Below are positions 63,113 through 64,000 of a stretch of DNA of 64,000 nucleotides, in pieces. The first letter of the stretch is position 1; the number at the start of each line of letters is the position of its first letter. Both the position numbers and the translations under genes were made by a program. The notes beneath the pieces were generated by a model. The model was given only the letters and a program-made list of their open reading frames with translations, was not told the origin of the DNA and did no database searches. This stretch comes from Streptomyces sp. Tu6071. Its GTDB lineage: Bacteria > Actinomycetota > Actinomycetes > Streptomycetales > Streptomycetaceae. The stretch covers positions 62,001-126,000 of the forward strand of contig NZ_CM001165.1 in assembly GCF_000213055.1 (NCBI RefSeq), read 5' to 3'.

Positions 63113-63580
63113 ATGGCGATTCGACGCAGCGCGGGCCTGCTGGTGCACCGCACGACCGACGACGCGGGCCTCCAGGTGCTGCTCGGGCACATGGGCGGGC
63201 CGCTGTGGGCGCGCAAGGACGCGGGGGCCTGGTCGGTCCCGAAGGGCGAGTACACCGAGCAGGAGGCGCCGCTCGACGCGGCGGTGCGCGAGTTCACCGA
63301 GGAGCTGGGCGCCCCGCCCCCGCCGGGCCCCTACACGTCGCTCGGCGAGATCCGGCAGAGCGGCGGCAAGCACGTGAAGGTGTGGGCCGTGGGCGGGGAC
63401 TTCGACCCGGCGGCGCTGCGCCCGGGGACGTTCACGATGGAGTGGCCGCCGCGCTCGGGGCGCCGCCAGGAGTTCCCGGAGCTGGACCGGGTGGGCTGGT
63501 TCGCCCCCGAGGAGGCGCGCGGGAAGCTCGTGAAGGCGCAGGGGGCGTTCGTGGACCGGCTCCTGGAACACCTGGGCTGA
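63113..63580 (+). CDS. Nudix hydrolase
   Basis: A 155-residue Nudix protein. The Nudix box GEYTEQEAPLDAAVREFTEELG fits Gx5Ex7REFxEELG, with the catalytic glutamates present. A WSVPKGE lead-in and a DRVGWFAPEEA tail are typical of the actinobacterial MutT-like group that hydrolyses nucleotide diphosphate derivatives. ATG 63113 is preceded by a weak GCGC spacer with no clear site. It is monocistronic. Confidence 0.9.
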   Translation: MAIRRSAGLLVHRTTDDAGLQVLLGHMGGPLWARKDAGAWSVPKGEYTEQEAPLDAAVREFTEELGAPPPPGPYTSLGEIRQSGGKHVKVWAVGGDFDPAALRPGTFTMEWPPRSGRRQEFPELDRVGWFAPEEARGKLVKAQGAFVDRLLEHLG

Positions 63581-63695
63581 GGCGGCGGGGCATTCGGCGC
63601 GGCACGCGGGGCACGTGTCCCGTACGGCCCCGTTTGCACGCCTGTCGCAGGCGCGCGAGCGTGGGAGTGGACGAGTACCTGCCAGGAGGAGAGCC

Positions 63696-64000
63696 ATGCC
63701 CATCGCGACGGTGAACCCGGTCGACGGCGAGACGGTCCGGACGTTCGACGCCTTGTCCGGGGACGAGGTGGAACGGCGGCTCGCCCTCGCGGACCGCACG
63801 TTCGCCACGTACCGTACGACGTCCTTCGCCGAGCGCGCGCGGCTGCTGCGCGCCGCGGCCGATCTCCTGGAGAAGGAGGAGGCCGAGATCGGGCGGACGA
63901 TGACCCTGGAGATGGGCAAGACGTACGCGGCGGCGCGCGCGGAGGCGGCGAAGTGCGTCAAGGCGATGCGCTGGTACGCGGACCGCGCCGAGGGGCTGCT
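63696..64000 (+). CDS. gabD: NADP-dependent succinate-semialdehyde dehydrogenase, N-terminal part (cut by window end)
   Basis: Only the first 101 residues are present. ATVNPVDGETVRTFDALSGDEVERRL, TTSFAERARLLRAAADLLE, TLEMGKTYAAARAEAAKCVKAMRWYAD are the characteristic opening of the SSADH/GabD-type aldehyde dehydrogenases. The cofactor motif and catalytic Cys and Glu lie beyond the window. AGGAGGAG before ATG 63696 is a perfect ribosome site. The reaction of full-length relatives is oxidation of succinate semialdehyde to succinate. Confidence 0.9.
   Translation, partial: MPIATVNPVDGETVRTFDALSGDEVERRLALADRTFATYRTTSFAERARLLRAAADLLEKEEAEIGRTMTLEMGKTYAAARAEAAKCVKAMRWYADRAEGL

Overview
The window is high-GC DNA (roughly three quarters G+C, with strong GC bias at third codon positions). 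Its gene content is typical of a Streptomyces-like actinomycete: many secreted glycoside hydrolases, an NsdA-like developmental regulator, a tandem universal stress protein, FhuF-like, DUF326 and OpcA proteins, SigE-family and ROK/LacI regulators, and common GTG/TTG starts. I found only one TTA codon inside a recognised gene (the phosphotransferase at 10297-11430). That fits a genome in which TTA is reserved for bldA-dependent genes. No tRNA, rRNA, CRISPR array, insertion sequence or prophage was seen.

Layout. 1-1439: tail of an ABC exporter (FtsX-type permease plus ATPase). 1736-3864: MFS efflux protein and aldo/keto reductase behind a promoter that recurs at 42.1 kb. 3958-6651: quinone oxidoreductase and an ATP-dependent DNA ligase. 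6933-11430: a PAS/PP2C-like protein with altered metal ligands, an NsdA-like regulator and a TTA-containing phosphotransferase. 11804-16248: secreted amidase and a Tat-exported GH95 enzyme. 16443-20554: conserved small protein, UspA pair with an upstream DevR/OsdR-like box, alpha/beta hydrolase, DUF2236 oxygenase-like protein and a 12-cysteine copper-protein-like gene. 20832-23618: MFS (MHS) transporter, then an MreB-like protein with a small membrane partner.

23731-29840 is a beta-glucoside locus: lipoprotein, two permeases and GH1 on the minus strand, with a divergent ROK repressor and a palindrome over the shared promoter. 30344-33088 holds an NAD(P)-binding protein, a 2H phosphoesterase and a type II NADH dehydrogenase. 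33428-36787 is a large secreted GH92 mannosidase gene with a LacI-type operator. Next come a Clp_N/HTH regulator, a secreted nuclease-like protein with FG-GAP repeats, an FhuF-like protein and an OpcA homologue without zwf. 42222-43703 is the second aldo/keto reductase operon. 44247-45492 encodes a SigE-family sigma factor and a probable anti-sigma protein, and 46093-48322 is dhaKLM.

48351-54807 mixes a GH75 chitosanase-like protein, a divergent SDR/XRE pair, a D,D-carboxypeptidase, a DJ-1/PfpI protein and two small genes. 55112-63058 is a second sugar locus: LacI repressor behind a 28-bp double operator, an ABC importer whose binding-protein gene carries a one-base frameshift, a GH31 enzyme and a secreted clan GH-A hydrolase. 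The window ends in a Nudix gene and the start of a succinate-semialdehyde dehydrogenase gene.

Overall this is a chromosomal region of a polysaccharide-degrading soil actinomycete. Two complete sugar uptake-plus-hydrolysis cassettes work alongside free-standing secreted enzymes, and operators visible at several promoters suggest substrate induction. All functional calls are by eye from motifs and gene order; no database search was run.
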